A stretch of DNA of 64,000 bases from Acidobacteriota bacterium (GCA_013289955.1 JABCYZ010000014.1:1-64000); one strand, 5' to 3'. Shown: positions 1-7,790, counted from the stretch's first letter. Numbers and translations: made by a program. Notes: generated by a model from the sequence alone, not told the origin.

Positions 1-58
1 TAGGCTTCCAGATCACACTGCCGCACACCTGACGAGGTTTCTGGAGAGGGATTCGCAA

Positions 59-81
59 CCCGAACTCTATCCGAGTTCGGG
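59..81. repeat. Perfect 9-bp inverted repeat
   Basis: Arms CCCGAACTC and GAGTTCGGG enclose a 5-base loop about 70 bases ahead of the first gene. No T-run follows directly on either strand, so it is not a clear terminator; it could be a regulatory hairpin or the decayed arm of an RNA gene. Confidence 0.4.
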
Positions 82-150
82 CGAGAGCCGCTGCTTCTTG
101 TTCTCAACTTTCAACTAAATGTGGGGCGTCCTCGTTGTAGACTGTGCCCG

Positions 151-600
151 ATGAATGCCCACACTTGGATGGACGTTTTTCTTGTGATCGAGGACGACAA
201 GTTTTTTGCGCGCTCCAAGAACGGAACGATTTGGGGGACGATTTACTTCCAGATCGGCGACAACCAGTTTTTCCCGGGCAAGGGCTGGACAGATATGGTC
301 GCCCCGTTCGTAGCAGCATGGCTGGAGGCATTGGTTCGAGTCACGCACGGCACGGCTGTGAACCAGCGAGTGCACTTTTTCGACGGACCGTTTGCAGTAG
401 ACTTCTCCGCGCCTCAGAAGGGGCAGGTGAACCTGAGCTTCCTGCACAACGAGGAATCAAAGTTATCCACGGTGGCCGAAGTCCAGCAACTGCGAGCGCA
501 TGCGGCATCGGTCGGGCAAGAACTACTCTCGGCTTGCCAGCGAAGAGGGTGGAGCGACAGAGATACCGCGGCCATCGCCGGCCTAATTCAGCGGATGTAG
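151..600 (+). CDS. Hypothetical protein, 149 aa
   Basis: I do not recognise a family. The predicted product starts MNAHTWMDVF and looks soluble, with no signal peptide or membrane segment. The first half is rich in aromatic residues and reads like beta strands (FFARSKNGTIWGTIYFQIGD); the last 50 residues look helical. The ATG at 151 is preferred to the GTG at 121 because the upstream residues are Cys/Arg-rich and unlike the rest. It lies in accessory DNA left of the tRNA-Asp island and is convergent with the next gene. Function unknown. Confidence 0.5.
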   Translation: MNAHTWMDVFLVIEDDKFFARSKNGTIWGTIYFQIGDNQFFPGKGWTDMVAPFVAAWLEALVRVTHGTAVNQRVHFFDGPFAVDFSAPQKGQVNLSFLHNEESKLSTVAEVQQLRAHAASVGQELLSACQRRGWSDRDTAAIAGLIQRM

Positions 601-630
601 TTGCTAGGGCAACATGTCCGGTAACTCGAC

Positions 631-1455
631 TTACCGAGGACTAGCACCATTGTTTATAAACTCGTTTGGTTTTAAGCAGACGGAGCCTAGGATCTTGTTG
701 AACTCACTGGCCTCGCTGTTCGTCGCATCCTGGTAGCGAATCATGTCCGTCGCTATGGTACGTGGCCAACGCCAAGCGGTGCCCAGAAGACTCTTGCGGC
801 CCTCGCCAGGCGAGAAATTCAAACCTAGCCAACGCCAACGCCTCCCATTTTTGAGCGTGCCCTGTGCGTCAATCCCGACTATCCCGAAGCCGGATACTTC
901 CACGAAGCGTTCCGAGAACGATTCAGACTTCACATAAAGGTCTTCCGACGCATCCATGGAGGCAGCAGTTGGTCCAAACCACGAGTCTAGCAAAGCTCCA
1001 TCTTGGCCCTTAACTCCAAATCGTGAGTAGTCAATGTCCCCGCCCTTAGCTAGCGATTCCCCAGTCGAACGAAGGAACAAAAACGTTTGACCAAACCGCA
1101 ATGGCTCGGTTGCGCTGCATACAGGTATAGCCCACGTTGAAGCCTCGTCCGCTCTCATAACCATGGTAAGGGGCGTGTTCTTATAAAGCCTAAGAGTAGA
1201 CGGCTGGAAGCCTGTCCGACGAAAATGCAGGACGAGTCCTGGTTTCGTGAGGCTAAATGCTCCATCCACGCTAGTAATCGTCGATTTCACAGTTGCCGGG
1301 CAACAAGTCTCTTTCGAGCCATACACGGCAACGCCCGGTACAGGCTCACCGCTTTTAGAAACGACTTTGCCGTTTACAGTTTGCCCCGCGGCACCAACAC
1401 AACAAAAAATCATTGAAGCGAATGTGAGAAACAGCAAGGCGGTGTTCGTCTTCAT
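631..1455 (-). CDS. Secreted protein with N-terminal carboxypeptidase-regulatory-like domain
   Basis: The product has 274 residues. Residues 1-25 form a signal peptide (Lys, hydrophobic LLFLTFASMIFCC, cut near GAAGQ), so it should be exported. Residues 26-100 resemble a carboxypeptidase D regulatory-like beta domain (TVNGKVVSKSGEPVPGVAVYG, later SVDGAFSL), common in acidobacterial surface proteins. The remaining 170 residues match no family I know. Cys residues (CC at about 51, CS, VCL) could form disulfides outside the cytoplasm. No partner gene is evident, and the substrate or ligand cannot be inferred. Confidence 0.6.
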   Translation of the reverse strand: MKTNTALLFLTFASMIFCCVGAAGQTVNGKVVSKSGEPVPGVAVYGSKETCCPATVKSTITSVDGAFSLTKPGLVLHFRRTGFQPSTLRLYKNTPLTMVMRADEASTWAIPVCSATEPLRFGQTFLFLRSTGESLAKGGDIDYSRFGVKGQDGALLDSWFGPTAASMDASEDLYVKSESFSERFVEVSGFGIVGIDAQGTLKNGRRWRWLGLNFSPGEGRKSLLGTAWRWPRTIATDMIRYQDATNSEASEFNKILGSVCLKPNEFINNGASPR

Positions 1456-1527
1456 AAAGACCTAGACTCCTCAAGCCAAGAAAGAATATTGGTGAGCTTA
1501 AGCGACGTAGTCAACTCGTTTCAGCCG

Positions 1528-1800
1528 ATGTCTGCTAGGCTCTACAAGCAGATGGAAATTCGATGGATCTTCGTCTTTGTTTTCGTCGTCGTTGCGCTTA
1601 ATCTTCTGGTAATTAGTGCGACCGGAAGAGCATATGACTTTTGGTCTGGGCGACGTGGCAGCGCGAAGAGTGTCGCGGATTTGAAGTCTCGTTCGGCCCG
1701 TCTCCTTTGGCTTGTTTCGGAGCGATCTTTATTGCCTCTAACCTTAGCTGCTTTTCGCGGCCCGCTGTATGAGCGTTTGTTAGTCTGTGAAAGTTGGTGA
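1528..1800 (+). CDS. Small putative membrane protein (doubtful)
   Basis: A reading frame of about 90 residues begins MSARLYKQMEIRW and continues into one strong hydrophobic segment (FVFVFVVVALNLLVISA), then a basic tail. It starts 73 bases from the divergent secreted-protein gene. No clear ribosome site is seen and the C-terminal half is low in recognisable structure, so it may be a decayed gene. The neighbouring small membrane genes suggest a cluster of unknown small membrane proteins. Confidence 0.3.
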   Translation: MSARLYKQMEIRWIFVFVFVVVALNLLVISATGRAYDFWSGRRGSAKSVADLKSRSARLLWLVSERSLLPLTLAAFRGPLYERLLVCESW

Positions 1801-1847
1801 TGGCTCGCACCTCTGCTGGGCACTCTGATTCGTCGGACTTCATTTAG

Positions 1848-2189
1848 ATGATTTGGACGAAACGATTTTTGCGCGCATTGCCTTTTGCGATTGCGCTTGT
1901 GTTGAACGTGGCCATGTTTGTGGCCGACCGATTCCACATGCGCTCAGAACACATTGCCGGATACGGTTTTCTCTTCGCCACGCCTTGGGCGTGGCTTATT
2001 GACTATATTTGGTTTGGACTTCTCGACCATATTTGGCGTGGAACTGTTCACCACCACTGGCTCACAGTGTCAATGGGGTACGTGGTCATTCTCTGGATTC
2101 CTGCTGCGCTGTATTCAACCTGTGTTTGGCTGTTGTTCTGTGGCCTCAAAATGATTTCGCGTCGTCACTCTAACCAGCTCAGTGCATGA
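1848..2189 (+). CDS. Small hypothetical membrane protein, 113 aa
   Basis: Three hydrophobic segments are visible: about residues 10-26 (LPFAIALVLNVAMFVA), 40-60 (GFLFATPWAWLIDYIWFGLL) and 75-100 (MGYVVILWIPAALYSTCVWLLF). A short basic tail (KMISRRH) follows, which fits a cytoplasmic end by the positive-inside rule. His and Trp are frequent between segments two and three (RGTVHHHW). I recognise no family. It may have arrived with the other accessory genes here. Confidence 0.5.
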   Translation: MIWTKRFLRALPFAIALVLNVAMFVADRFHMRSEHIAGYGFLFATPWAWLIDYIWFGLLDHIWRGTVHHHWLTVSMGYVVILWIPAALYSTCVWLLFCGLKMISRRHSNQLSA

Positions 2190-2222
2190 TTGACGCGGTA
2201 ACCGGAAAGGTTCGACATGGAC

Positions 2223-2552
2223 CTAGCCCCTATGGCGAACGAATTGCCAAATGGAATCCCAGATGACAAACGACCCGAATATGAAGAAGAGGATTCGATA
2301 AATTATCCGGGGATGAAGTTCAAGCCCTCTCGGTTGAGTAGTGCCGAGGCGCCCTGGATAGAATCGGGAACTGGGATGAAGAGATAGAGACACATTCGCT
2401 CCACCAATAAGCAACCCTGTGACCAACCCAACCCAGCCAGTTGGTGACAGAACAACGAACAAGAAGACCAGGCCAACGCAGAAGACGCAAAGGAGTGTAG
2501 CACGACTGCGACGGTCACCATCCCACCAATCAACTTTTTGCGATTCCACCAT
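2223..2552 (-). CDS. Small hypothetical membrane protein, 109 aa
   Basis: The N-terminus is polar (MVESQKVDWWDGDRRSR). Two close hydrophobic segments follow at about residues 20-52 (LLCVFCVGLVFLFVVL, GWVGLVTGLLIGG) and a third near residues 86-104 (IIYRILFFIFGSFVIW). The loop between them is Pro/Arg-rich. No family is recognised. It is convergent with the membrane gene ending at 2189 and lies just before the IS66 remnant. Confidence 0.5.
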   Translation of the reverse strand: MVESQKVDWWDGDRRSRATLLCVFCVGLVFLFVVLSPTGWVGLVTGLLIGGANVSLSLHPSSRFYPGRLGTTQPRGLELHPRIIYRILFFIFGSFVIWDSIWQFVRHRG

Positions 2553-2619
2553 ACGCCGAAGTGTACTCTAAATTAGAATGGATTCTGGATAGGTCCTTCC
2601 ATGAGAAGGCCGGTATGAG

Positions 2620-2922
2620 TCAAGTGTGTTTTTCTGTTTTTTCTCTTTTCCTTCCGTAAGCGTGGATTGCAGGCCATCTTGACAGGGTGGAGTTGGCTAT
2701 GCAGCGCGGCTTTCTCTTCGCGAATAGACACAACCCATCGCCATCGAACCACAGAACTTTGATCAAATCACCCCGTCTTCCGCGGAAGATATACACTTGG
2801 CCCGAAAACGGACTTTCTTGGAGCGCCGTCTGCACCATTCCGCTCAGCCCCGTAAATCCGCGCCGCAGGTCCGTCACTCCAGCGACGATCCAAATCCGCG
2901 TCCCCACTGCCAGTCCGATCAT
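2620..2922 (-). pseudogene. tnpB: IS66 TnpB (Orf2) remnant
   Basis: The start MIGLAVGTRIWIVAGVTDLR, then RRGFTGLSGMV, GQVYIFRGRRGD and LIKVLWFDGDGL, is the conserved N-terminal two thirds of IS66 Orf2. Homology stops after LCLFAKR, where normal proteins continue into the ER.RF.WP region; here the frame runs into unrelated sequence. The ATG at 2922 overlaps the tnpA stop, as usual in this family. It is a truncated accessory transposition gene. Confidence 0.75.
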
Positions 2923-3275
2923 CGCAGCAAGTGTTCCAGCACCAGGCGCAGTGCTTCTCCATCCACACTGCCGGAGACGCAAATATGTCCTTTGGGAAAT
3001 TCCACATCGATCGTGCCCGCTACAGCGGCCGTCACTTGCCGGCTTCCCGGTCGATGCGCTTCGCCAGCCTGCGCCCCACTTACATGCACTGGCAGCAATT
3101 TAACCGCCTCAGCGTTCCTCTGACTCAACAGCCCCTGGCGATACTGCGCCAGCGCCACCTGCGCTACCGATGCCCCCGGCTTCAAAGTCTGTTCGACGAT
3201 CCGGCACTTCTCCCCCACCGGCCACCGTCGTCTCTGCGGCTCTCTCTTAACGACTGCTCGCTCCCAAGTGTCCAT
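2919..3275 (-). pseudogene. tnpA: IS66 TnpA (Orf1) remnant with internal deletion
   Basis: The N-terminal helix-turn-helix part is recognisable (RRRWPVGEKCRIVEQTLKPG, ASVAQVAL), as is the C-terminal part GTIDVEFPKGHICVSG followed by DGEALRLVLEHLL. Between ASVAQVALA and QYRQGLL the stretch that normally carries the recognition helix (RxxGVxxNxVFxWR type) is missing, so DNA binding should be lost. The frame stays open, which suggests a clean deletion of about 15 codons. Confidence 0.7.
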
Positions 3276-3355
3276 TTATTCCCCAAGTGGGCACTCTCGT
3301 AGGTGTCCTCTTCGGGCCATCTTCCACACTCACCCACACTTCGTCGAGATGTACG

Positions 3356-3562
3356 CGTGTTGGATTTCATACGTTCCGTCACGCCTATACAACTCTCCTA
3401 ACGGAAAACAGCGAGGATGTGAAGGTCGTGCAGGAGCTTCTTCGTCATGCCAACAGCCGGGTTACGCTCGATCTGTACGCGCAAGCGGGAATGCCAAAGA
3501 AGCGGTTGGCGCAGAGCAAGTTAGTGAAAATGGTGTTGAATCGGGGCAAAGCAGTGGCTTAA
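3356..3562 (+). pseudogene. Tyrosine recombinase C-terminal fragment
   Basis: About 68 residues survive: GFHTFRHAYTTLLTE carries the HxxR box, ELLRHANSRVTLDLY carries the second His and the catalytic Tyr, and a basic tail follows. The catalytic domain's first Arg and the whole N-terminal arm domain are missing. It ends about 50 bases from the 3' end of tRNA-Asp, on the opposite side from the intact integrase, and its sequence differs from that integrase. An older element may have used the 3' end of the same tRNA; this is an inference from position. Confidence 0.7.
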
Positions 3563-3610
3563 CTGGACCATGGCGGGAATTTTTCATTCTCTCCAAGTGC
3601 TTGAAAAGAA

Positions 3611-3687
3611 TGGCGGGGACGACGAGACTCGAACTCGCGACCTCTGCCGTGACAGGGCAGCGTTCTAACCAACTGAACTACGTCCCC
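3611..3687 (-). tRNA. tRNA-Asp (anticodon GTC)
   Basis: A full cloverleaf reads on the minus strand: acceptor GGGGACG paired with CGTCCCC, TA at positions 8-9, D-arm GTTC...GAAC, anticodon stem CTGCC/GGCAG with loop CTGTCAC (GTC), T-arm GCGAG/CTCGT with TTCGAGT loop, discriminator G and an encoded CCA (3611-3613). Its 5' half doubles as the attachment site of the adjacent element. The integrase gene ends 30 bases upstream in the same direction, so read-through could supply transcription. Confidence 0.95.
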
Positions 3688-3694
3688 GCTGAGG
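3649..3694. repeat. Attachment site copy 1 (attL, inside tRNA-Asp)
   Basis: The 39 bases at 3649-3687, from the anticodon loop to the 5' end of tRNA-Asp, recur exactly at 12406-12444. The next bases, CGCTGAGG (to 3694), recur instead beside the third, decayed copy at 13901-13941. This copy keeps the tRNA intact, so the element side supplies the tRNA 5' half. Confidence 0.85.
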
Positions 3695-3717
3695 GTTTTC
3701 AATAACTTACGAGCAGG

Positions 3718-4944
3718 TCAAGCACGCGCGTAAGTCACTGTGTCACTTTTTGTATCAGTTTTGGACTCGGAAACGCGTAGCTGGCTGCCAGCCTCAATCA
3801 GCCGCGTCGCTTCGGCAAGGTCACGCTCATCGGTAATGTTGTACCGACGGAACACGCTCGCCGTCTTGTGACCGCTGATTTTCATAGCAACCGAGTCATG
3901 CACTCCGCGTCGAACCATGTTCCGAATCGCCGAGCGCCGGAAGTCGTGAAGGTTCAAACCGCGATAGGCTTTGAACTCTTTACCATTCTTGCGCTTTGCA
4001 GGAATCCACTGGCCGAGGCCGGAACTGACACAGAGAGAATACCATTCCTCACGCGGGTCTACAACTTGGCTGCCAGCAGGTCTGGTGAAGACAAAATCTT
4101 CAGGCTTCTTTCCTGACAGGCATTCCGCCATGAGTTGAAACACTTCGCCGGTCATTTTGATTTTGCGGCCCTCGCCGTTCTTTGTGTCTTCAGCGTCAAG
4201 CTGAATCAGGCGGTCAATCAGGTCCACTTGGCGCACCCGCAGGTTGAGCAGCTCGCCTTTGCGGAAACCAAACGAATAGGCGCACGCGATGAGGGTGCGC
4301 AGCCACAGGTCTTTAGCGTTCGCCGCGAGTTTCTTGTACTCCGCGTCCGTGATAAATCCTTTGCGCGGCGCTGCTTCCGGCAATCGGTCTGGAAATGCGG
4401 GGACCATCGAAACCATGCGGGGAGTGACTTTGGTTCCGCGAATGAGCATGGCGCGCAGGCACGCCGTCTCTCTGTTAACCGTGGCATTCGCGACGCCATC
4501 GGCGCGGCGTTGCTGAATGTACTCTTCGATAGCCGCCGTCGTAACATCTGCAATAGCCAACGACCCAAACTTTGGTTTGAGATGGTTCCACGCAATCTCT
4601 AACCGGCCCGCGTCGCTCTTGCCCTTGTTCTGGTAGTTCCGCAGATACAGCGGCCAGAGGTCACCGACGATGACTCGCTTCGGTTTTTCTGGGCGCGCCT
4701 TCCACCGCTGGTAGGTCCCCTCGCGGACCTGGCGCCGATAAAGCGCACGTTGCTCAACGGCAAACTCAGGAGTCGCGCACGGTCCCACGCTACGCCGTTC
4801 AATCTCTCCGCACTCGCACTCAGGGACACACGTACCGTTCAAACAACGGCGGTCCTTGAGCGCAAACGAAACGACGAGACTCTTGCCGCGTCGAGTTATA
4901 CCGCGGGGTAGTTTTTTCTTTTTCGGTAGAATGGGTGAAGCCAT
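3718..4944 (-). CDS. int: Tyrosine recombinase (integrase)
   Basis: The 408-residue site-specific recombinase should move the element in and out of tRNA-Asp. The N-terminus is basic (ILPKKKKLPRG) and is followed by a Cys cluster (CLNGTCVPECECGE). A core-binding SAM-like domain covers about residues 75-175. The catalytic domain shows Arg in FGFRKGELL, Lys in EDTKNG, HDFRRS (HxxR), SGHKT and the nucleophile Tyr in RRYNI. The ATG at 4944 is chosen for its strong upstream AGGAGGTG; a longer open frame to 5217 overlaps the small basic gene. The last codons (KTDTKSDT) are written by a tandem 12-base repeat. Confidence 0.93.
   Translation of the reverse strand: MASPILPKKKKLPRGITRRGKSLVVSFALKDRRCLNGTCVPECECGEIERRSVGPCATPEFAVEQRALYRRQVREGTYQRWKARPEKPKRVIVGDLWPLYLRNYQNKGKSDAGRLEIAWNHLKPKFGSLAIADVTTAAIEEYIQQRRADGVANATVNRETACLRAMLIRGTKVTPRMVSMVPAFPDRLPEAAPRKGFITDAEYKKLAANAKDLWLRTLIACAYSFGFRKGELLNLRVRQVDLIDRLIQLDAEDTKNGEGRKIKMTGEVFQLMAECLSGKKPEDFVFTRPAGSQVVDPREEWYSLCVSSGLGQWIPAKRKNGKEFKAYRGLNLHDFRRSAIRNMVRRGVHDSVAMKISGHKTASVFRRYNITDERDLAEATRLIEAGSQLRVSESKTDTKSDTVTYARA
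3739..3762 (+). repeat. Tandem 12-mer pair, locus 1
   Basis: TGTGTCACTTTT followed directly by TGTATCAGTTTT, 51 bases inside the attL repeat and within the last codons of int. The position fits an integrase arm-binding site. Confidence 0.75.
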
Positions 4945-5015
4945 GATTCGCACCTCCTGTGTGCGTTTGTGGTTAGGGGTGCGGCGGTGTTTCAGCACCG
5001 GCGCATCCCGCTTGA

Positions 5016-5159
5016 TTATTTCGAGCCCCTCCAGCGCGTTCGCGCGGCCTTCTTCGCAATTTGCTTTCGGCGCTTGGCGGTCAACGCCTTCTTTCGGGCT
5101 TTGCCTCCGGCCTTTGCGAGTTTGCGAATGTATGCGGCTACCGCGTCTTTGGGCTTCAT
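5016..5159 (-). CDS. 47-aa basic Ala/Lys/Arg-rich protein between int and xis
   Basis: An ATG at 5159 opens a 47-residue frame starting MKPKDAVAAYIRKLAK, continuing GGKARKKALTAKRRKQIA and ending KKAARTRWRGSK. The GGKAR...IAKKAARxRW pattern is a small basic module I associate with integrase-adjacent genes and small DNA-associated proteins. About one third of its residues are Lys or Arg, so nucleic-acid binding is likely. It lies between the excisionase and int on the same strand. It may help assemble the integration complex, but that is an inference. Confidence 0.6.
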   Translation of the reverse strand: MKPKDAVAAYIRKLAKAGGKARKKALTAKRRKQIAKKAARTRWRGSK

Positions 5160-5203
5160 GGGGAATAGTGTGTGCTTTCCCGGCAAGCATGTCAACGGGA
5201 CGC

Positions 5204-5449
5204 TTACTTCGTCGCATGGTCCCGCCGGAGAAATGCTTCGATGCTGGACAAGGGCACTACCGAGCGCGAGCCGATTTTTCGGCGCACGAGCTGGCCAGCC
5301 TTGAACAGGTTGTAAACCGTTTTGGTGGACACCCCACCAAGAGCCCTGGCCGCGTCTTCGACGCTATAGGCGAGCGGAGTTACGGAACTAGCAGCTACTT
5401 CGGGAGTTTTTTGTTTGGATTTTAGTTTAGATTTTGTTTTCGGAGACAC
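5204..5449 (-). CDS. xis: Excisionase-like helix-turn-helix protein
   Basis: The 81-residue product has a Lys/Ser-rich lead of about 25 residues. A compact winged-helix/MerR-like unit follows: LAYSVEDAARALGGVSTKTV, then YNLFKAGQLVRRKIGSRSVV and PLSSIEAFLRR. This is the HTH_17/excisionase pattern, including the wing R-K-I-G-S-R. It is co-directional with the small basic gene and int and probably shares their transcript. It likely binds element DNA to set recombination direction and may also repress transcription from the adjacent control region. Confidence 0.75.
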   Translation of the reverse strand: MSPKTKSKLKSKQKTPEVAASSVTPLAYSVEDAARALGGVSTKTVYNLFKAGQLVRRKIGSRSVVPLSSIEAFLRRDHATK

Positions 5450-5713
5450 GTGAATCCTTCTCCGTGATTTTTGTCGCCTTTCACGGAAAGGTTTCTGTCT
5501 CCGCGCAGCCGCTTTGTACCACTGGACATAACAGGGAACTAACGGGCACGCAAAGGAACCATACCATACTTAATCGCAGAGGGCAGCGCAACGTTGCACA
5601 TCTTAGGCAGGGTTATACCGCAATTCACGCGGCTTTTGTGACGACGGCAAACGCTGTGTAAGTTTTTGTGTCGCTTCGCGATGTAGAAGCGTGCAACGTG
5701 CTACTGTGTTGCG
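5450..5713. other. Divergent control region of the element
   Basis: This 264-base gap separates the minus-strand int/xis group from the plus-strand gene run, so it should hold both promoters. It contains the palindrome GCAACGTTGC (5588-5597), a tandem 12-mer pair and a CGCTTC...GAAGCG inverted repeat (5672-5691). I see no clear -35/-10 pair that I would defend. Confidence 0.45.
5655..5678 (+). repeat. Tandem 12-mer pair, locus 2
   Basis: TGTGTAAGTTTT followed by TGTGTCGCTTCG, 36 bases ahead of the gene at 5714. The second unit is diverged at its 3' end and overlaps a 6-bp inverted repeat. Confidence 0.7.
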
Positions 5714-6409
5714 ATGAAGCGAAAAGTAGCATTGATCGCTGTACTCGTCCTGGCAACCGTCGTCGCGACGATAGTCTTTAGCCGCTTTTGCTGGTTCAAA
5801 CAGAATGAGCACGTCGCGCTCTGGCTAGAGGGTATCGCGCTGGTTCTAATTTTTGCCTGGGACAGGATTGATGCACAAGACGCACATAAAGAGACCTTGG
5901 CACAGATTCAAATCGCCAAAGAACAAGCAGAAGCGGCGAAGTTCACGGCAGAATCGATAAAGAACTCAGAACGCGCTTGGCTTTCGGGCTCTCTGCTTTG
6001 GTCAGAGCGGGCACAAATACTCTTTACAGACGATGGACATGGAAACAACCAGCGTACTCAGGCAATCCTCAGGTTTAAGCTCAAGAATGACGGCAGGACT
6101 CCCGCCTGGGTCGAGAGCGTTGTATCTAGAATGGATATCCCCGGTAGAGAAACGAGTGAAGTAAGTGACGTTTTTACGATACATCTCGATCCTTTAGCCG
6201 CAGGCGCAGGGCAAGAGGTTACTTTAAGTCTCGCGTGTGCTGGAAAACCGAAAATGATGAAGAGCGAGATGCTAAGGGTACGCATTACCGTGAACTATCG
6301 GGATATCTTTGAAGCGAAGGTGATGCCACTCGAATATTCCATAAATCCTCTGACTCACCAGATACACAGGGTTGAAAATGTTTCCATTCCGAATATCTCC
6401 ATCCCGTAG
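5714..6409 (+). CDS. Membrane-anchored protein with coiled coil and beta domain, 231 aa
   Basis: Two hydrophobic segments lie near residues 5-22 (ALIAVLVLATVVATIVFS) and 34-50 (VALWLEGIALVLIFAW). A charged helical stretch follows (ETLAQIQIAKEQAEAAKF, TAESIKNSERAW), then a beta-rich domain of about 130 residues with FKLKNDGRTPAWVESV, an immunoglobulin-like 'neutral additive' pattern. Such two-TM/coiled-coil/beta proteins occur in many accessory regions; no enzymatic role is known to me. It is the first gene of the plus-strand run. Confidence 0.6.
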   Translation: MKRKVALIAVLVLATVVATIVFSRFCWFKQNEHVALWLEGIALVLIFAWDRIDAQDAHKETLAQIQIAKEQAEAAKFTAESIKNSERAWLSGSLLWSERAQILFTDDGHGNNQRTQAILRFKLKNDGRTPAWVESVVSRMDIPGRETSEVSDVFTIHLDPLAAGAGQEVTLSLACAGKPKMMKSEMLRVRITVNYRDIFEAKVMPLEYSINPLTHQIHRVENVSIPNISIP

Positions 6410-6534
6410 GGCGAAGCCCCATTCAGTTTTGTCGCCCCTGTGAACTCGCAAGAAACTCTTCGGAAGTCTCACACAGGATAGCTAGGGCAGCGGGCAGGCA
6501 CGAAATGTAAGGAAATTGTGATGAAGTTTTTGGC

Positions 6535-6558
6535 TGTGTCAGTTTCCGTGTGAGTTTA
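6535..6558 (+). repeat. Tandem 12-mer pair, locus 3
   Basis: TGTGTCAGTTTC followed by CGTGTGAGTTTA, about 235 bases ahead of the winged-helix gene. Both units match the consensus closely. Confidence 0.75.
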
Positions 6559-6646
6559 CGGCCAGGAAACGGCCGGCGAGGTCGATTTGCTTTTCTGTTT
6601 TTGATTACGGTATGGTCTGGCTGTAAGAGTTTTGAAGGCTTCGAAA

Positions 6647-6672
6647 CGCGGCACGTTGTGAAGCGTGCCGCG
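6647..6672. repeat. 9-bp perfect inverted repeat
   Basis: CGCGGCACG and CGTGCCGCG form 9-bp arms around an 8-base loop, 121 bases before the winged-helix gene. No T-run follows. Regulatory or origin-associated structure is possible. Confidence 0.5.
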
Positions 6673-6793
6673 GTGGTTGCCGGAGACAGCAACCTCCTTC
6701 CCGCACAGGACCCCGGAAGCGGTCCATTAACGGACTCAACGCGCCTCCCCGTCCCGGTCATTATCCATACTCGAGAAGAGAATCGAGTTTGAG

Positions 6794-7789
6794 ATGATGG
6801 CAAAGTCTGTAACTGCGCGCGCTGCAAAATGTGCGCCCGCCGAATCCAAACCAAAGCTGTTCATCGTTGACGTCGACGCGCGCCTGCTCAAACGCAATGT
6901 CGAGCTGAGCAAAGGTGCGCGTAGTCTCTATGGGACGATGCGCGCACTCGCCGACCGCAGAACGGGCAAGCTGGCCATTCGTGGGAAGTCTCTAGACTGG
7001 CAGACTATCTGCCGTCAGGCCGAAGTATCCCACTGCACTTGGCGGAAGTACCGCCGCGAGCTCCTAGCCGTTGGACTGCTATGGGAGCAGCGAGACCGCA
7101 GGGAATACTTTGACCACAAAAATGGGCGCATGCGCGTTGGCCTGGGCAAGACCACCTACTGTGTGCGGCTCCATGCCCCAGGGCAAAAAACCGTCAAAAA
7201 GCCAACAAATCTTCTAGGCGCTAATTCTTCAACCATTGAAGAATTAGCGCCGCAATACACTCAAACCACCTCCAAACCTTACGGCGCTACCGCTTTTGCC
7301 GTTCGGCCCGTTTTGGAACCTGCTTTGGAACCTCTCTCTATATTCGAACCTCAATCATCATCACCAACGGCAACACCAAAGACGAATGATGATCCACTAC
7401 CCCTCTTACGGGCAAAAGCAGAAAGGATTCTCTGCGAGAAATACGACGCCGACCTGGTAGGCCTCGCTCTCGATCGCATCATGGACCGGGTTATCGAGAA
7501 AGCCCAGCCCATCGGCAGCCACAAATATTTCCTAAAAGCATTTGAAAATCTCTGGCAGGGCTCCGAGTACAACGAAGTCTTCGATGAGTTTCAGAATCGG
7601 CAGCGGCTCCGTGAGAAGTTCATGCCCGGTTTTGATGCCAGCAAATTCAGCGATGAGCCTGACTCCGAGTTGACGGCGAAGCTACTTGGAGCGAGGGATG
7701 CGAACGAGCCGACAGAGGAAGAATGGACAGAAATCGGTTACGAAGTGATGGAAGCAGAGGCCAATGACCCTGACCGCATTCTCTTCTGA
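6794..7789 (+). CDS. Winged-helix protein, probable replication or regulatory protein of the element
   Basis: The 331-residue product has an N-terminal winged-helix domain at about residues 20-125 (ELSKGARSLYGTMRALADRR, ICRQAEVSHCTWRKYRREL, VGLLWEQRDRREYF). This resembles the DNA-binding domains of phage and plasmid replication proteins. A Ser/Thr/Pro-rich linker covers about 140-195. A helical C-terminal domain follows (AERILCEKYDADLVGLALDR, IGSHKYFLKAFENLW), similar in style to helicase-loader proteins. It is the largest plus-strand gene and precedes a structured gap. Replication is inferred from architecture and place, not from a definite family match. Confidence 0.55.
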   Translation: MMAKSVTARAAKCAPAESKPKLFIVDVDARLLKRNVELSKGARSLYGTMRALADRRTGKLAIRGKSLDWQTICRQAEVSHCTWRKYRRELLAVGLLWEQRDRREYFDHKNGRMRVGLGKTTYCVRLHAPGQKTVKKPTNLLGANSSTIEELAPQYTQTTSKPYGATAFAVRPVLEPALEPLSIFEPQSSSPTATPKTNDDPLPLLRAKAERILCEKYDADLVGLALDRIMDRVIEKAQPIGSHKYFLKAFENLWQGSEYNEVFDEFQNRQRLREKFMPGFDASKFSDEPDSELTAKLLGARDANEPTEEEWTEIGYEVMEAEANDPDRILF

Positions 7790-7790
7790 G

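Larger units (their letters stand above)
2620..3275 (-). mobile_element. IS66-family insertion sequence remnant
   Basis: Only degraded tnpA and tnpB parts are left, overlapping by ATGA as in intact IS66 elements. The large tnpC transposase gene, which should follow tnpB, is absent, and I could not find terminal inverted repeats. The element is dead and cannot move itself. Confidence 0.75.
6410..6793. other. Gap with 12-mer pair and hairpin before the replication-type gene
   Basis: No convincing gene lies here. The gap holds the third 12-mer pair, an AT-rich stretch around 6590-6610 and a 9-bp perfect hairpin. A frame from 6550 with a GTG start lacks a ribosome site and any family resemblance. 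Confidence 0.5.

Noticed and set aside
1..81. Possible decayed tRNA 3' end (GGAGAGGGATTCG-like) with hairpin
   Set aside because: The T-arm-like stretch has an extra base, no acceptor pairing or anticodon arm can be formed, so only the inverted repeat is reported.
6550..6792. 80-residue plus-strand frame before the replication-type gene
   Set aside because: GTG start without a ribosome site, no family resemblance, and it covers a hairpin and repeat-rich gap.
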